A DNA stretch of 64,000 nt from Paenalcaligenes suwonensis (GTDB lineage: Bacteria > Pseudomonadota > Gammaproteobacteria > Burkholderiales > Burkholderiaceae_B). This document shows positions 48,545 to 57,204 of the stretch, piece by piece. Location of the stretch: positions 372,001 through 436,000 of the forward strand of contig NZ_JAANPV010000001.1 of NCBI RefSeq assembly GCF_011290505.1, written 5' to 3'. Position 1 is the first letter of the stretch; every line of letters begins with the position of its first letter. Made by a program: the position numbers and the translations under genes. A model generated the notes under the pieces. That model did no database searches, had not been told where the DNA came from, and saw nothing but the letters and a program-made list of their open reading frames with translations.

Positions 48545-49504
48545 TCAAGCTGATGGGGTGGTCAGAAGGGCTCTGTGTAGTAGGGTTTCGACGTTGTGGT
48601 CGTGCGTGAAACCCAGCTGGTCGGCCAAGGCCGTGTCTAAGGTGGGCCAACAACCAAATTGCACTTCAATCTGCGCGTTGGGTTGCCAACTCACTAGATG
48701 CTTTCTCTCTGTGCCATACAGAGCGACTAAACCGCGTACTAATTCACCGGTAAGTACGCGTAGTGCTGGCAGTGTGACGACGCGGCTAGTAGGCCAGGCT
48801 GCAGCGGGCGACAACGCGGCATGCAGCAATTGTTGTAAACAGCAGGGCAGGGAAATCAGCCAGTTGGCAGCGTCTTTAGACACCGGGCAGGTGTAGGGGG
48901 TGCCGGCGGCAAGATGCTGCACAAGGTCACTGGAAAAACTGGATAGCGCGGCAATGGCTTGTAGGGGGCGAGCGATGATGCCGGGCAGTCGCACAGCTCG
49001 CCCGTCTAGGTGGCCTAAGCGGCTGTAATCGGCAATCAGCAGTTCCACCATACGTTTGTGTGTACCGTAACTTAAGGTGGGTTGTATGGTGGTGTGATCG
49101 TCAATGTGATCGGGCAGTGGCGTGCCAAATACGCCAATAGAGCTAGTGAATACTACAGTAGCTTTTGTAGATTGTTGACGCAGGTCTTCAAACAAGGCTA
49201 CCGAGGCTTGTAGGTTGACCGCTAGGCTTAGTGCGAGGTCTTCTTCTGCACGCTTACTGGTAATGCCAGCTAGATGAAAGACATAATCTGCGGGCTCAGA
49301 CAACAGTTGTTCGCGTAGCGCGGCTTGGCACAGATCACCTTCTATATCGTGCAGAAAAGCGGGCGTTTGCGCTAAGGGCGGTAGCGTGAGATCGGTGCGA
49401 CTTAAACGCGTAATGGGGCGACCCGCAAAGTGGCTTTGTGTGCTTAACCAACTGCTGAGTGCATGGCCTATATAGCCGCCTGCTCCGGTAATGACTATAT
49501 GCAT
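48545..49504 (-). CDS. NAD-dependent epimerase/dehydratase family, DenD (D-erythronate dehydrogenase)-like
   Basis: Extended SDR of 319 aa. It has nucleotide motif GAGGYIG (8-14), HLAGITSK, the TSSIGVFG segment and a YGTHK catalytic Tyr/Lys pair, then RLPGIIARP and a C-terminal SSFSSDLVQHLAAGTPYTCPVS stretch seen in DenD proteins. DenD oxidises D-erythronate in known pathways. The ATG at 49504 has GGAG upstream and overlaps the end of the preceding gene by 10 bp. Exact substrate here is not known. Confidence 0.82.
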   Translation of the reverse strand: MHIVITGAGGYIGHALSSWLSTQSHFAGRPITRLSRTDLTLPPLAQTPAFLHDIEGDLCQAALREQLLSEPADYVFHLAGITSKRAEEDLALSLAVNLQASVALFEDLRQQSTKATVVFTSSIGVFGTPLPDHIDDHTTIQPTLSYGTHKRMVELLIADYSRLGHLDGRAVRLPGIIARPLQAIAALSSFSSDLVQHLAAGTPYTCPVSKDAANWLISLPCCLQQLLHAALSPAAAWPTSRVVTLPALRVLTGELVRGLVALYGTERKHLVSWQPNAQIEVQFGCWPTLDTALADQLGFTHDHNVETLLHRALLTTPSA

Positions 49505-50304
49505 GATGTGTGCTCCGGTGCGGTGCATAGCCCTGCTTGCTGCAAAATCACAAGAAACTTCAATCCTTGTTCAAACTTGGCGGCAGGTTTGTACTCACAG
49601 CCTATGCTGCCGCGATACTGCGTGTTGAGTAAATATTGCAGGGCTTGCAGCATTTCAGGGTACTGCTGCAAGTTAGGTTCGTGACGTTTGGTGGGGTCTG
49701 CAATTTGCACGTGCGACACCACATCGCGACAGGATTGCAGGGTTTCCAGCAAAGGTAAGCCCTCTACTAAGCTGTGATAGAAATCGAATTGCAACTGCAG
49801 TTGTGGTGAGTTCATCTGGCGCACAATGGCCAGCACATCGGCTGGATTCCAGTAGGCATAGCCGGGTAAGTCGCGCCTATTTAACGCTTCCAGTTGCAAG
49901 GTGATGCCCGTACCAGCCGCTTGCGCTAAGGCGTAAAGTAGGTTTTCCTGTAATGTCTCTTGCCAGTGCTGTGCGTCCAGATGCTGCGTGATCCCCGCCA
50001 TTACGTGGATGGCTGGCACACCTAGGCTTTGGGCTGTATGTAACGCACGATCAAAATCCGCTTTGAAGCGGTCTTTTGAATTCGGTAACGCTGCCAAGCC
50101 AAAGTGGTCGTCTGCTATGGGAGTGTTGATCAGTAAGGGTTGTAGCCCGTGATCTTGCAGTGGTAATAGATATTCTTGTGGGTGCAAATCGTAGGGGAAC
50201 AGCATTTCCACATGGTTGAACCCTTGAGCGGCAACGCGTGCACAGCGCTCAGCAAAGCTTACATCGTCAGGGAACAGCAGACTGAGGTTGGCAGCAAAAT
50301 GCAT
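49495..50304 (-). CDS. OtnI/hydroxypyruvate isomerase-like sugar-phosphate isomerase family protein
   Basis: TIM-barrel isomerase of 269 aa. The start HFAANLSLLFPD and GFNHVEMLFPYDL are characteristic of the Hyi/OtnI family. Metal-ligand candidates are Glu in LEALNRRDLPGY, Asp in QFDFYHS and Glu in GCEYKP. Known members isomerise hydroxypyruvate or 2-oxo-tetronates. It lies between LtnD-like and DenD-like genes, as in DUF1537-kinase operons, but no such kinase is present. Confidence 0.85.
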   Translation of the reverse strand: MHFAANLSLLFPDDVSFAERCARVAAQGFNHVEMLFPYDLHPQEYLLPLQDHGLQPLLINTPIADDHFGLAALPNSKDRFKADFDRALHTAQSLGVPAIHVMAGITQHLDAQHWQETLQENLLYALAQAAGTGITLQLEALNRRDLPGYAYWNPADVLAIVRQMNSPQLQLQFDFYHSLVEGLPLLETLQSCRDVVSHVQIADPTKRHEPNLQQYPEMLQALQYLLNTQYRGSIGCEYKPAAKFEQGLKFLVILQQAGLCTAPEHTSCI

Positions 50305-50322
50305 GGTAGCGGGTTCCTGTGG

Positions 50323-51213
50323 TTAGGCTTGAGCTTGAAAACTAGGCAGGCTGTCTGGGTGGCTCAGGCAAATTAAGGCTGAGATCTCAGACGCTCCCAG
50401 CCCTAAGGCACTGGCTTGGCGCAAATTTTGCTGTACGGTAGCGGCGAGAGCAGTGGGAGTACGCGTTTGTTTGGCAAGATCCAGTGCGCTGTCTATGTCT
50501 TTAAGCATGGTGTCTAACGCACCCACAATGTGGTGCTGCGCTTGCAGCATACGTGGCGTAAACAAGGGCAATAACTTGGAATCTGCCCAACCACCTTGTA
50601 GTGCTTCCGGTAGTTTGGACGCATCCATACCGGCAGCGCGGGCAAGGCTTAAGGCCTCGGCGATGGCATTGAGTGTTGCTGCCACAATGGTTTGGTTGCA
50701 CAGTTTGGCGGTTTGGCCTGTACCCGAAGCACCCATGTGGGTAATGCGAGCGGCATAAGCCAGCATGGCGGGCGTGGCGTGCTGTAGTGCTTGGGCATCG
50801 CCACCCACCATGATTGTCAGTGTGCCTTGCTCAGTACCAGCCACACCACCGGATACCGGCGCATCTAACCATTGCGCGTGTTTCTGTTGATGCAATTTCT
50901 GGGCTACGTGTTGCGTGATGGCCGGGGCAATACTGGAGTGGTCTACCACCCAAGCCACAGATGGTGCATGTACCACGCCGGAGTCGCCAAACACTACCTC
51001 TTGCACCGCCTTGGCATCCAGCAAACACAGCAGAACGCCGTCTACATCAGTGGCGGCTTCTTGTGGTGTGCTGCAGGCTCGTGCGCCTAACGCGACCAAG
51101 GCTTCTGCTTTGGCGGGGGACCTATTCCACACATTCACCTGATGGCCCGCCGCGAGCAGTCGCTTCACCATGGCAGTGCCCATTAGGCCTAGACCACAAA
51201 ATGCGAGTTTCAT
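50323..51213 (-). CDS. beta-hydroxyacid dehydrogenase, LtnD/tartronate-semialdehyde-reductase-like
   Basis: 3-hydroxyisobutyrate dehydrogenase family protein of 296 aa. NAD(P) motif GLGLMG (7-12), substrate motif DAPVSGGVAGTEQGTLTIMVGG (118-138) and catalytic Lys170 (GQTAKLCNQ) are all present. Family members include L-threonate dehydrogenase and tartronate semialdehyde reductase; the sequence does not separate them by eye. The ATG at 51213 overlaps the dehydratase stop codon (ATGA). Confidence 0.87.
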   Translation of the reverse strand: MKLAFCGLGLMGTAMVKRLLAAGHQVNVWNRSPAKAEALVALGARACSTPQEAATDVDGVLLCLLDAKAVQEVVFGDSGVVHAPSVAWVVDHSSIAPAITQHVAQKLHQQKHAQWLDAPVSGGVAGTEQGTLTIMVGGDAQALQHATPAMLAYAARITHMGASGTGQTAKLCNQTIVAATLNAIAEALSLARAAGMDASKLPEALQGGWADSKLLPLFTPRMLQAQHHIVGALDTMLKDIDSALDLAKQTRTPTALAATVQQNLRQASALGLGASEISALICLSHPDSLPSFQAQA

Positions 51214-52928
51214 GCGTCGTCCTCCGCTGGGTCGTAAGGCCAATCCAGATTACCTGAGTGGGTGGTAGCGCCCTCGTTAGCAGGGCCTACCAATTTGGCG
51301 TATTTTTCTAGCACGCCAGCTAAAGGAGCACGGTCTACTACCGGTTTAGTCGCGCGGCGCAGAGCCAGCTCTTCGTCACTGACTTGCAAACTAAGACTGC
51401 GGGCGGCGGCATCAATGTGGATAATGTCGCCATCTTGAATTAAGCCAATAGCACCACCCATGGCGGCTTCAGGGCTAGCGTAGCCAATACACATGCCACG
51501 GGTAGCGCCAGAAAAACGGCCATCTGTCAGCAGGGCGACTTTTTCGCCTTTGCCCTGACCATACAGCGCGGCGGTCACGCTTAGCATTTCGCGCATGCCA
51601 GGGCCGCCCATGGGGCCTTCGTTACGTATAACCAGTACATCGCCATCGTGATAGGCCTGTGTGGAAACGGCTTTCATACAGGCTTCTTCGTTCTCAAATA
51701 CTCTGGCTTTGCCCGTGAACTGTAGCGATTTCAGACCGGCAATTTTTAGCAACGCACCATCGGGGCACAGATTGCCTTTCAGTACCACCACGCCACCGCT
51801 AGGGTGTAGTGGTTGGGCGCAGGAGAACACGATGTTGTTATCGGGATCAGGGAAGTGTTCCAAGGCTTCAGCTAAGGTGTTGCCTTCCAAGGTAAGGGTA
51901 TTGCCGTGCAAGAAACCGCCTTTGAGCAGTGCTTTTAAGACAACCGGCGTGCCACCAATGCGATCTAGGTCGCGCGCTAAATAACGGCCACCGGGCTGTA
52001 AGTTGGCAATCAGTGGGGTGCGTTCAAAGACACGGCCCACGTCCTCTAGGGTGAAACGTATGCCTGCTTCGTTGGCAATGGCAGGAATATGCAGCGCAGC
52101 GTTGGTAGACCCCCCCGTAGCTGCTACGACGGCACAGGCGTTTTCTAAGCTCTCGCGTGTGACCAGATCGCGAGGCAAGGGGACGCCTGTGGATAAAATG
52201 GACATGACTTGGCGGCCAGCGCGACGTGCTAAGGCCAAGCGGCTGCTGTATACCGCTGGTGTCATGGATGAGCCTAGCAGCGATAAACCCAGCGTCTCGC
52301 CCACCATAGCCATGGTGTTGGCCGTAAACTGGCCGGGGCAAGCGCCTGCTGTAGGCGATGAGCTGCATTCTATGCCTCGTAATTGATCTAGGCTGATGGT
52401 GCCGCTTTGGTAACGACCTACTGCTTCAATGGTGGTCAGAATCGTACTGTCTTGGCCGGTTTCGCCATCAAAGCCGGGTAGCATCGAGCCACCGTACACA
52501 AATACCGACGGTACGTTAGTGCGTACCATCCCCATCATGATGCCAGGCAGCGTTTTATCGCATCCAGCAAATCCCACCAACCCGTCATAGGCATGGCCAC
52601 GCACCATCAGTTCTACGCTGTCGGCAATGGTTTCACGCGATACCAAACTCATACGCATACCGGCATGGTTCATAGAGGTGCCGTCTGAGACCGAAATGGT
52701 AGAAAAACTAATGGGCACGCCACCACCTTCGGCTACGCCTAAGCGGGCGTTATCGGCCTGCGGCGCTAAGGACATAGAGCAAGGTGTGTTATCACCTGTA
52801 GTGCTGACGATACCTACAAAGGATTTTTCCAGCGAGTGATCATCCATCCCTGTAGCGCGCAGAAAAGCACGGTGTGGCGCACGGGTAGGGCCGTTGGTCA
52901 CGACGCGGGAACGGTGTTTGTGCAACAT
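51210..52928 (-). CDS. IlvD/Edd-family dehydratase, probably a sugar-acid dehydratase
   Basis: Iron-sulfur dehydratase of 572 aa. Putative cluster ligands are Cys50 (GDNTPC), Cys123 (AGCDKTLPG) and Cys197 (GACPGQFTANTM); the C-terminal DGRFSGATRGMCIGY carries the catalytic Ser. IlvD proteins dehydrate dihydroxy acids in branched-chain amino acid synthesis, but close relatives dehydrate aldonic acids to 2-keto-3-deoxy acids. Its operon of sugar-acid enzymes and a TRAP transporter supports the latter. The ATG at 52928 has a strong GGAGGAG; extensions upstream would overlap the regulator gene. Confidence 0.85.
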   Translation of the reverse strand: MLHKHRSRVVTNGPTRAPHRAFLRATGMDDHSLEKSFVGIVSTTGDNTPCSMSLAPQADNARLGVAEGGGVPISFSTISVSDGTSMNHAGMRMSLVSRETIADSVELMVRGHAYDGLVGFAGCDKTLPGIMMGMVRTNVPSVFVYGGSMLPGFDGETGQDSTILTTIEAVGRYQSGTISLDQLRGIECSSSPTAGACPGQFTANTMAMVGETLGLSLLGSSMTPAVYSSRLALARRAGRQVMSILSTGVPLPRDLVTRESLENACAVVAATGGSTNAALHIPAIANEAGIRFTLEDVGRVFERTPLIANLQPGGRYLARDLDRIGGTPVVLKALLKGGFLHGNTLTLEGNTLAEALEHFPDPDNNIVFSCAQPLHPSGGVVVLKGNLCPDGALLKIAGLKSLQFTGKARVFENEEACMKAVSTQAYHDGDVLVIRNEGPMGGPGMREMLSVTAALYGQGKGEKVALLTDGRFSGATRGMCIGYASPEAAMGGAIGLIQDGDIIHIDAAARSLSLQVSDEELALRRATKPVVDRAPLAGVLEKYAKLVGPANEGATTHSGNLDWPYDPAEDDA

Positions 52929-52950
52929 GGGGTGTCTCCTCCACAAAAGC

Positions 52951-53637
52951 TTAGTCTGTGGGTTGTTGTAATTGCAGTAGCTGTTCAAATGGCCAGCTAA
53001 TGTCGGCTTGCAAGGCTTCTTGGGCGGCCTTGGCATCGCCTTTGCGTAAGGCGTTCACGATGGTTTCGTGGTGATCATCAATAGGGGTGCGCTCTGGGCC
53101 ACAGTGTTCGCGCACCTCTCGTAAATAGGGGCCTGATTGCAACCATAGGCTTTCGATCATGCCCAGCATCACGGGAGACTGGGCATAGCGATAAATGCAG
53201 AAATGAAACTGGCGGTTTAACTCAAGGCTAGTGGTCATACCGTCGGGCTGGCTACGGCTGTGGTGTATGTCCTTGGCCAGTTGGGTGAGCAACGCCAAGT
53301 CAGCCTCGTTCACATTGCCAGTCGCCCATTGGGTGACAGCGCCTTCAATTAACACACGAGAGCGGCGCAAGTCTTCTAGTCGTTCGGTGGTAATCAGAGG
53401 CACACGAGACGAGCGGCTGCGCATGGGCTCTAGTGCTTGCTGGGCAACAAGTCGGCGCAGTGCTTCACGCACGGGCATGGTGCTGGTGTCCAAATCATCG
53501 GCCAGTTCTTGTATGCCTAGCACCTGTCCAGCACGGTAAACGCCGTGCATGATGCGGTTGCGCAGCACTTGATACACCGCATCGTGAACAGAAGTGCGAA
53601 CTATAGGCCCTGTAGTGCCGGGAAGATGTGCGTCCAT
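52951..53637 (-). CDS. GntR-family (FCD domain) transcriptional regulator
   Basis: Protein of 228 aa. N-terminal winged helix (HDAVYQVLRNRIMHGVY..., DTSTMPVREALRRLVAQQAL) and a C-terminal all-helical FCD effector domain with likely metal-binding His (RQFHFCIYR, DDHHETI). The ATG at 53637 is preferred; a TTG at 53679 lies inside the upstream palindrome. First gene of the acid-sugar operon, 22 bp before the dehydratase, so probably autoregulated and responsive to a pathway acid. Confidence 0.9.
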   Translation of the reverse strand: MDAHLPGTTGPIVRTSVHDAVYQVLRNRIMHGVYRAGQVLGIQELADDLDTSTMPVREALRRLVAQQALEPMRSRSSRVPLITTERLEDLRRSRVLIEGAVTQWATGNVNEADLALLTQLAKDIHHSRSQPDGMTTSLELNRQFHFCIYRYAQSPVMLGMIESLWLQSGPYLREVREHCGPERTPIDDHHETIVNALRKGDAKAAQEALQADISWPFEQLLQLQQPTD

Positions 53638-53667
53638 ATGTACCCACAAAAAATAATATGATTTTTG

Positions 53668-53683
53668 ATCTTTGATCAAAGAT
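53668..53683. promoter_or_regulatory. palindromic operator candidate before the GntR gene
   Basis: ATCTTTGATCAAAGAT is a perfect 16-bp palindrome 31 bp before the GntR start codon. A -10-like TATTAT lies at 53658-53653 on the minus strand, so the palindrome would overlap the -35 region. Suits autorepression by the FCD-type regulator. Confidence 0.55.
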
Positions 53684-53691
53684 AAGGGCAG

Positions 53692-53734
53692 ACAAAAAAA
53701 ACCAACACCCGGGATTTCCCTTGATGTTGGTTTT
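53692..53734 (-). terminator. Rho-independent terminator of the mscS-like gene
   Basis: On the minus strand AAAACCAACA (53734-53725) pairs with TGTTGGTTTT (53706-53697), followed by a long T-run ending near 53693. It lies 19 bp after the mscS-like stop codon and insulates the acid-sugar promoter. Confidence 0.85.
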
Positions 53735-53752
53735 AGTGCGTAGCGACTAGCT

Positions 53753-54799
53753 CTAGGCAGCTGGTGCGTTTTGCTTGTTCACGTAAAGCGTTTGTGTGGG
53801 GTAGGCGAAGTCGGCACCATGTTGTTGCACGATGTCGATAATTTTCAAATACACGTCTTGCTGTATGCCTAGCCACTCGGCCCAGGCCGTGGTTTTGGTG
53901 AAGCAATACACCATGATATTTAACGAAGAATCGGCAAAAGCATCGAAGTACACCAAGATGGTTTGGGTTTGGTCTATGTCTTGGTTGGCCTTCAAGTAGG
54001 CGTTGATATCGTCCACAATCACTCGTATTTTGGCAGAATCCTCGTAGCGCAGACCAATTTGCGTATTAATACGGCGGTTAGTCATGCGCCCAGGGTTTTG
54101 CACACTAATAGTAGAAAACAGTGAGTTGGGCACATACAGCGGGCGATTATCAAAGGTTCTAATCTTAGTAATACGCCAGCCAATTTCTACTACCGTACCT
54201 TCGATATTACGGTCGGGTGAGCTAATCCAGTCCCCTATATTGAACTGTCTATCGTAGTAAAGCATCACCCCTGAGAAGAAGTTACTCAGTATGTCCTTAC
54301 CGGCCATACCAATCGCAATACCTCCAATACCCCCAAAAGCCATCAAGCCTGATAGGCTGAGCCCGAAATGTTCGCCAAACATTAACAGTAGCACCACAAA
54401 CACAGTGATCTTCAGCATTCTGGCAACCACGCGTGTAGAGGTGGGGTCGCTGCCTTTGCTGATTTGGTGCTTCTCAAAGAGCGTGATGAGTAGTGACACC
54501 TGACGCAAAATGATCAGGGCGATGACTAACACCGTGAGGAAATCAATGGCGCTTGAGCTAGCAGCACGTAGTTTGTAGTCAACAATGGCGTACTCAGCGT
54601 ATTGCTTCACTGTTAAGGCAAGCGAGCACAGGAAGACACTTTGTATGACATGAAAGGTGATTTTTCGTGTCAGGTTTTGTATGCGACGTAATCGTACATC
54701 TGCCCAGACTGCACCTGCTAAGCAAAATATGGCGATACCCAGACCGACAGAGTATTTGATGAGCAAGTCACTAGAGACAGGGATTAAGTCTTCTGGCAT
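53753..54799 (-). CDS. MscS-family mechanosensitive ion channel
   Basis: Membrane protein of 348 aa with about five helices before the MscS core. The pore-lining and beta-domain segment [26 protein letters not shown] lies near residues 161-186, then FNIGDWI and [19 protein letters not shown], typical of larger MscS relatives. It probably releases solutes on hypo-osmotic shock. The ATG at 54799 fits; it is transcribed alone and ends in its own terminator. Confidence 0.9.
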   Translation of the reverse strand: MPEDLIPVSSDLLIKYSVGLGIAIFCLAGAVWADVRLRRIQNLTRKITFHVIQSVFLCSLALTVKQYAEYAIVDYKLRAASSSAIDFLTVLVIALIILRQVSLLITLFEKHQISKGSDPTSTRVVARMLKITVFVVLLLMFGEHFGLSLSGLMAFGGIGGIAIGMAGKDILSNFFSGVMLYYDRQFNIGDWISSPDRNIEGTVVEIGWRITKIRTFDNRPLYVPNSLFSTISVQNPGRMTNRRINTQIGLRYEDSAKIRVIVDDINAYLKANQDIDQTQTILVYFDAFADSSLNIMVYCFTKTTAWAEWLGIQQDVYLKIIDIVQQHGADFAYPTQTLYVNKQNAPAA

Positions 54800-54931
54800 G
54801 AGTTCAATCTAACCCAAAATAAAAAAGCAGAATACCACGGCTGCATGTCTAGTTAGGTGTCAAAAAGTGTGCAGAAACAGCAGGCATAGACAGCATTGTG
54901 GGAGTTTGGCTGCGTTATGGCAGTTGGTGCT

Positions 54932-54986
54932 TGATTTGGTGAATGCCGTTCTATATTATGAATTTTATGTTCTATATATAGAACAT
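54932..54986 (+). promoter_or_regulatory. sigma70-type promoter followed by a 20-bp perfect palindrome
   Basis: TTGATT (54932-54937), 17 bp, TATTAT (54955-54960) is a near-consensus promoter. Its expected start is about 54967, exactly where the palindrome ATGTTCTATATATAGAACAT (54967-54986) begins. The half-site GTTCTATAT also occurs at 54949-54957, overlapping the -10. A repressor bound here would block transcription of the small gene at 55031. The regulator is unknown; the nearest candidate is the XRE-cupin protein encoded next. Confidence 0.65.
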
Positions 54987-55030
54987 CGTTCGTTTTACTG
55001 AATTGTTAGTGCTTGAGGGGCATAACTATC

Positions 55031-55333
55031 ATGGATATCTTATTCCTAGGCTCTGATTTGGAAGCGTTTAGCTTGTCTTCCTGTCATACGCGACATCTAG
55101 ATGGGTTGCTACGACCCACCAATCTGCATCACGTTAAACAATGTTCGTCTTCAGATTTGCATCTGTTGAAAGAGCACAGTGTAGATGTGATTATTTTGGA
55201 TGCAACCGTAACAACGATGGATAAGAATCAGAAAAACGAAGATATGTTGGGGGCAGTATTACGTGTGGCGAGACGCGGTTATATTTTTAATACTCCAGTG
55301 CGCGCTAGCCAACTAAACGTCAAAGCGGCTTAA
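55031..55333 (+). CDS. hypothetical protein with receiver-like start
   Basis: Predicted 100 aa. Not recognised. The beginning MDILFLGSDLEAF and the later VDVIILDATVTTM resemble the beta1 and beta3 strands of response-regulator receiver domains, but there is no clear phosphorylation site context and no output domain. GAGGGG lies about 11 bases before the ATG; a GTG/ATG variant starting at 55013 is less likely. It follows a strong promoter and palindrome, and its stop codon overlaps that of the convergent XRE-cupin gene (TTAA). Confidence 0.6.
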   Translation: MDILFLGSDLEAFSLSSCHTRHLDGLLRPTNLHHVKQCSSSDLHLLKEHSVDVIILDATVTTMDKNQKNEDMLGAVLRVARRGYIFNTPVRASQLNVKAA

Positions 55334-55929
55334 CGCTTAATGGATTCCACCACCAGCCACGCGGTTGCAGCGGTAGTGCCAATATTGCTGATAACGTGGG
55401 GCTGGTCAGCCGGGTAACGGGCGGTTTCGCCAGCGTGTAATTGTTGCTCGCTATTGCCGGACTTCACTTGCCATAACCCCGAGAGCACTGTTAAGTGTTC
55501 TTGGGTGCCAGCTTCGTGTGGCTCAGACGCCAACACACCACCAGGTTCTACGGTAAGGGCATACCATTCGGTGATGCCTGCCAAGTCTATAGGCCCCAAG
55601 ATACGTAACTCACAGGTGCCATCCTTGTTTTTGATCACAGGGGTGGAGTGCGCCGATTGCAGCGTAATGTTAGGCTCGGCAGACGATACTGCCTCCATTC
55701 CCAAACCTAAAATATCACCCACACTGATCTCTAGCGCTTGTGCCAACCTCCACAACACGGCAATGGTGGGGTTAGTCAGGTTGCGTTCTATTTGTGACAA
55801 CATAGATTTAGACACCCCTGATCGTTTAGACAGGGCGTCCAGTGAGAGCTTCTGTTGGGCGCGTATGGCTTGAATAGCCTGGCCTACAGGAGGTGGATCG
55901 TGTGGAAGGGAAGTAGTGTCCCGTGCCAT
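55330..55929 (-). CDS. XRE-family regulator with C-terminal cupin domain
   Basis: Protein of 199 aa. The helix-turn-helix (about 15-70: LSLDALSKRSGVSKSMLSQIERNLTNPTIAVLWRLA) is followed by a cupin_2 domain (about 110-195: VEPGGVLASEPHEAGTQEHLTVLSG...). Such regulators sense small metabolites and control amino acid, polyamine or aldehyde metabolism. No obvious target lies beside it apart from the small gene upstream of which a palindrome lies. Confidence 0.9.
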   Translation of the reverse strand: MARDTTSLPHDPPPVGQAIQAIRAQQKLSLDALSKRSGVSKSMLSQIERNLTNPTIAVLWRLAQALEISVGDILGLGMEAVSSAEPNITLQSAHSTPVIKNKDGTCELRILGPIDLAGITEWYALTVEPGGVLASEPHEAGTQEHLTVLSGLWQVKSGNSEQQLHAGETARYPADQPHVISNIGTTAATAWLVVESIKR

Positions 55930-56070
55930 GTCTCTACCTTTATGTCAGGGTGAATAGGTGCGCTGATTTTACTACGGGCAACAAATTAAATTCTGTGACA
56001 ATGCTCCCTATCCCCCATTTTGATTCTTACCGTTAAAATAGCGAGGGCAAAATACAGGATAGAGTGATAT

Positions 56071-57201
56071 ATGGGGCTTACCCAGAATGCCGTCATCGTA
56101 ACCGAAGCCTCTGGCCAAACCACGACAGTGCGTTTGCAAGGCCAGTGGGAGGCCGGCGTATTAAGTGATGAAAAGCACAGTAAACGTTTGCTTCCACAGT
56201 TGCGTCAAGCAGCAGGCAGTACGCAGACGGTATGGGACCTTAGCGATGCCCACGGGCTGGATTATGTCACCGCACAAATTCTGTGGGATTGCTGGGGGCG
56301 ACAGTGGCCCGAGCAATTGCACGTTACTGATATTCAACAGGGCATACTTGAGCGCGTTGCCGAATTAACGGTAGAGCCAGTGCATGAAGAAGAATGCACA
56401 GTTACGCAGCGCGCTTTTGTGTCACTGGGCAACATGGCCTTTAACGGGTGGAATCACGCCAAAGGCATGATTGCGCTGTTGGGGCAGTTTTTGCTAGACG
56501 TACTGAAACTGATACGTCGTCCTTCACGTGGCCCATGGCACGATTTTTCGGCGCATTTGTTCAGAATGGGTGCGCAAGCTTTGCCCATTACCGCCTTAGT
56601 GGGCTTCTTAATTGGCGTGGTAGTGGCGTATTTATTGGCCCTACAGTTACGCCAGTTTGGAGCAGATGCGTTTATCGTCAATATTTTGGGTATTTCACTA
56701 ATACGTGAATTAGGTCCCTTGTTGGCGGCTATCTTAGTGGCGGGTAGATCGGGTTCTGCCATTACCGCTCAAATTGGGGTGATGCGCGTCAATGAAGAAC
56801 TAGATGCCATGCAAGTGATGGGTATTTCCCATGGTTACCGGTTAGTGATGCCTAGGGTGTTGGCGCTTGCTGTGGCCATGCCGTTGGTGAGCGTGTGGAC
56901 AACGCTAGCCGCATTGTTGGGGGGTATGTGGGCCTCTGAGGCTAGCTTGGGCTTGTCTCCTGCTTATTTTGTACAGGCTTTACCGAATGCGGTGCAGGTG
57001 GCTAACGTGTGGTTGGCTACCGCTAAGTCGGCGGTGTTTGGTGCGGCGATTGCCTTAATTGGGTGTTATTGGGGCTTGTGGGTGAAACCGAATACCGAGA
57101 GCTTGGGTTCGGGTACGACCGCGTCGGTAGTGACGTCCATTACGGCTGTGATTTTGCTGGATGCTGTATTCGCCATTTTGTTTAAAAGCGTGGGGTTCTA
57201 A
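56071..57201 (+). CDS. MCE-system ABC permease (MlaE type) with N-terminal STAS-like domain
   Basis: Protein of 376 aa. An N-terminal part of about 110 residues resembles the STAS/MlaB fold (VRLQGQWEAGVL..., TVWDLSDAHGLDYVTAQILW). The MlaE permease domain follows with five to six helices and motifs LIRELGPLLAAILVAGRSGSA and ALNVMQ-like EELDAMQVMGI. In E. coli MlaB and MlaE are separate; here they are fused. First gene of a four-gene lipid-transport operon. Confidence 0.9.
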   Translation: MGLTQNAVIVTEASGQTTTVRLQGQWEAGVLSDEKHSKRLLPQLRQAAGSTQTVWDLSDAHGLDYVTAQILWDCWGRQWPEQLHVTDIQQGILERVAELTVEPVHEEECTVTQRAFVSLGNMAFNGWNHAKGMIALLGQFLLDVLKLIRRPSRGPWHDFSAHLFRMGAQALPITALVGFLIGVVVAYLLALQLRQFGADAFIVNILGISLIRELGPLLAAILVAGRSGSAITAQIGVMRVNEELDAMQVMGISHGYRLVMPRVLALAVAMPLVSVWTTLAALLGGMWASEASLGLSPAYFVQALPNAVQVANVWLATAKSAVFGAAIALIGCYWGLWVKPNTESLGSGTTASVVTSITAVILLDAVFAILFKSVGF

Positions 57202-57204
57202 GTC

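Noticed and set aside
51210..52928. Housekeeping ilvD of branched-chain amino acid synthesis
   Set aside because: No other ilv or leu gene nearby, and the operon consists of sugar-acid enzymes and a TRAP importer; kept as a sugar-acid dehydratase with the caveat that sequence alone does not exclude IlvD.
54967..54986. Palindrome ATGTTCTATATATAGAACAT as an NrdR box
   Set aside because: The core CTATATATAG matches, but the flanks are GTT/AAC instead of ACA/TGT and the second half-site is 20 bp away, not 31; the gene is not a reductase.
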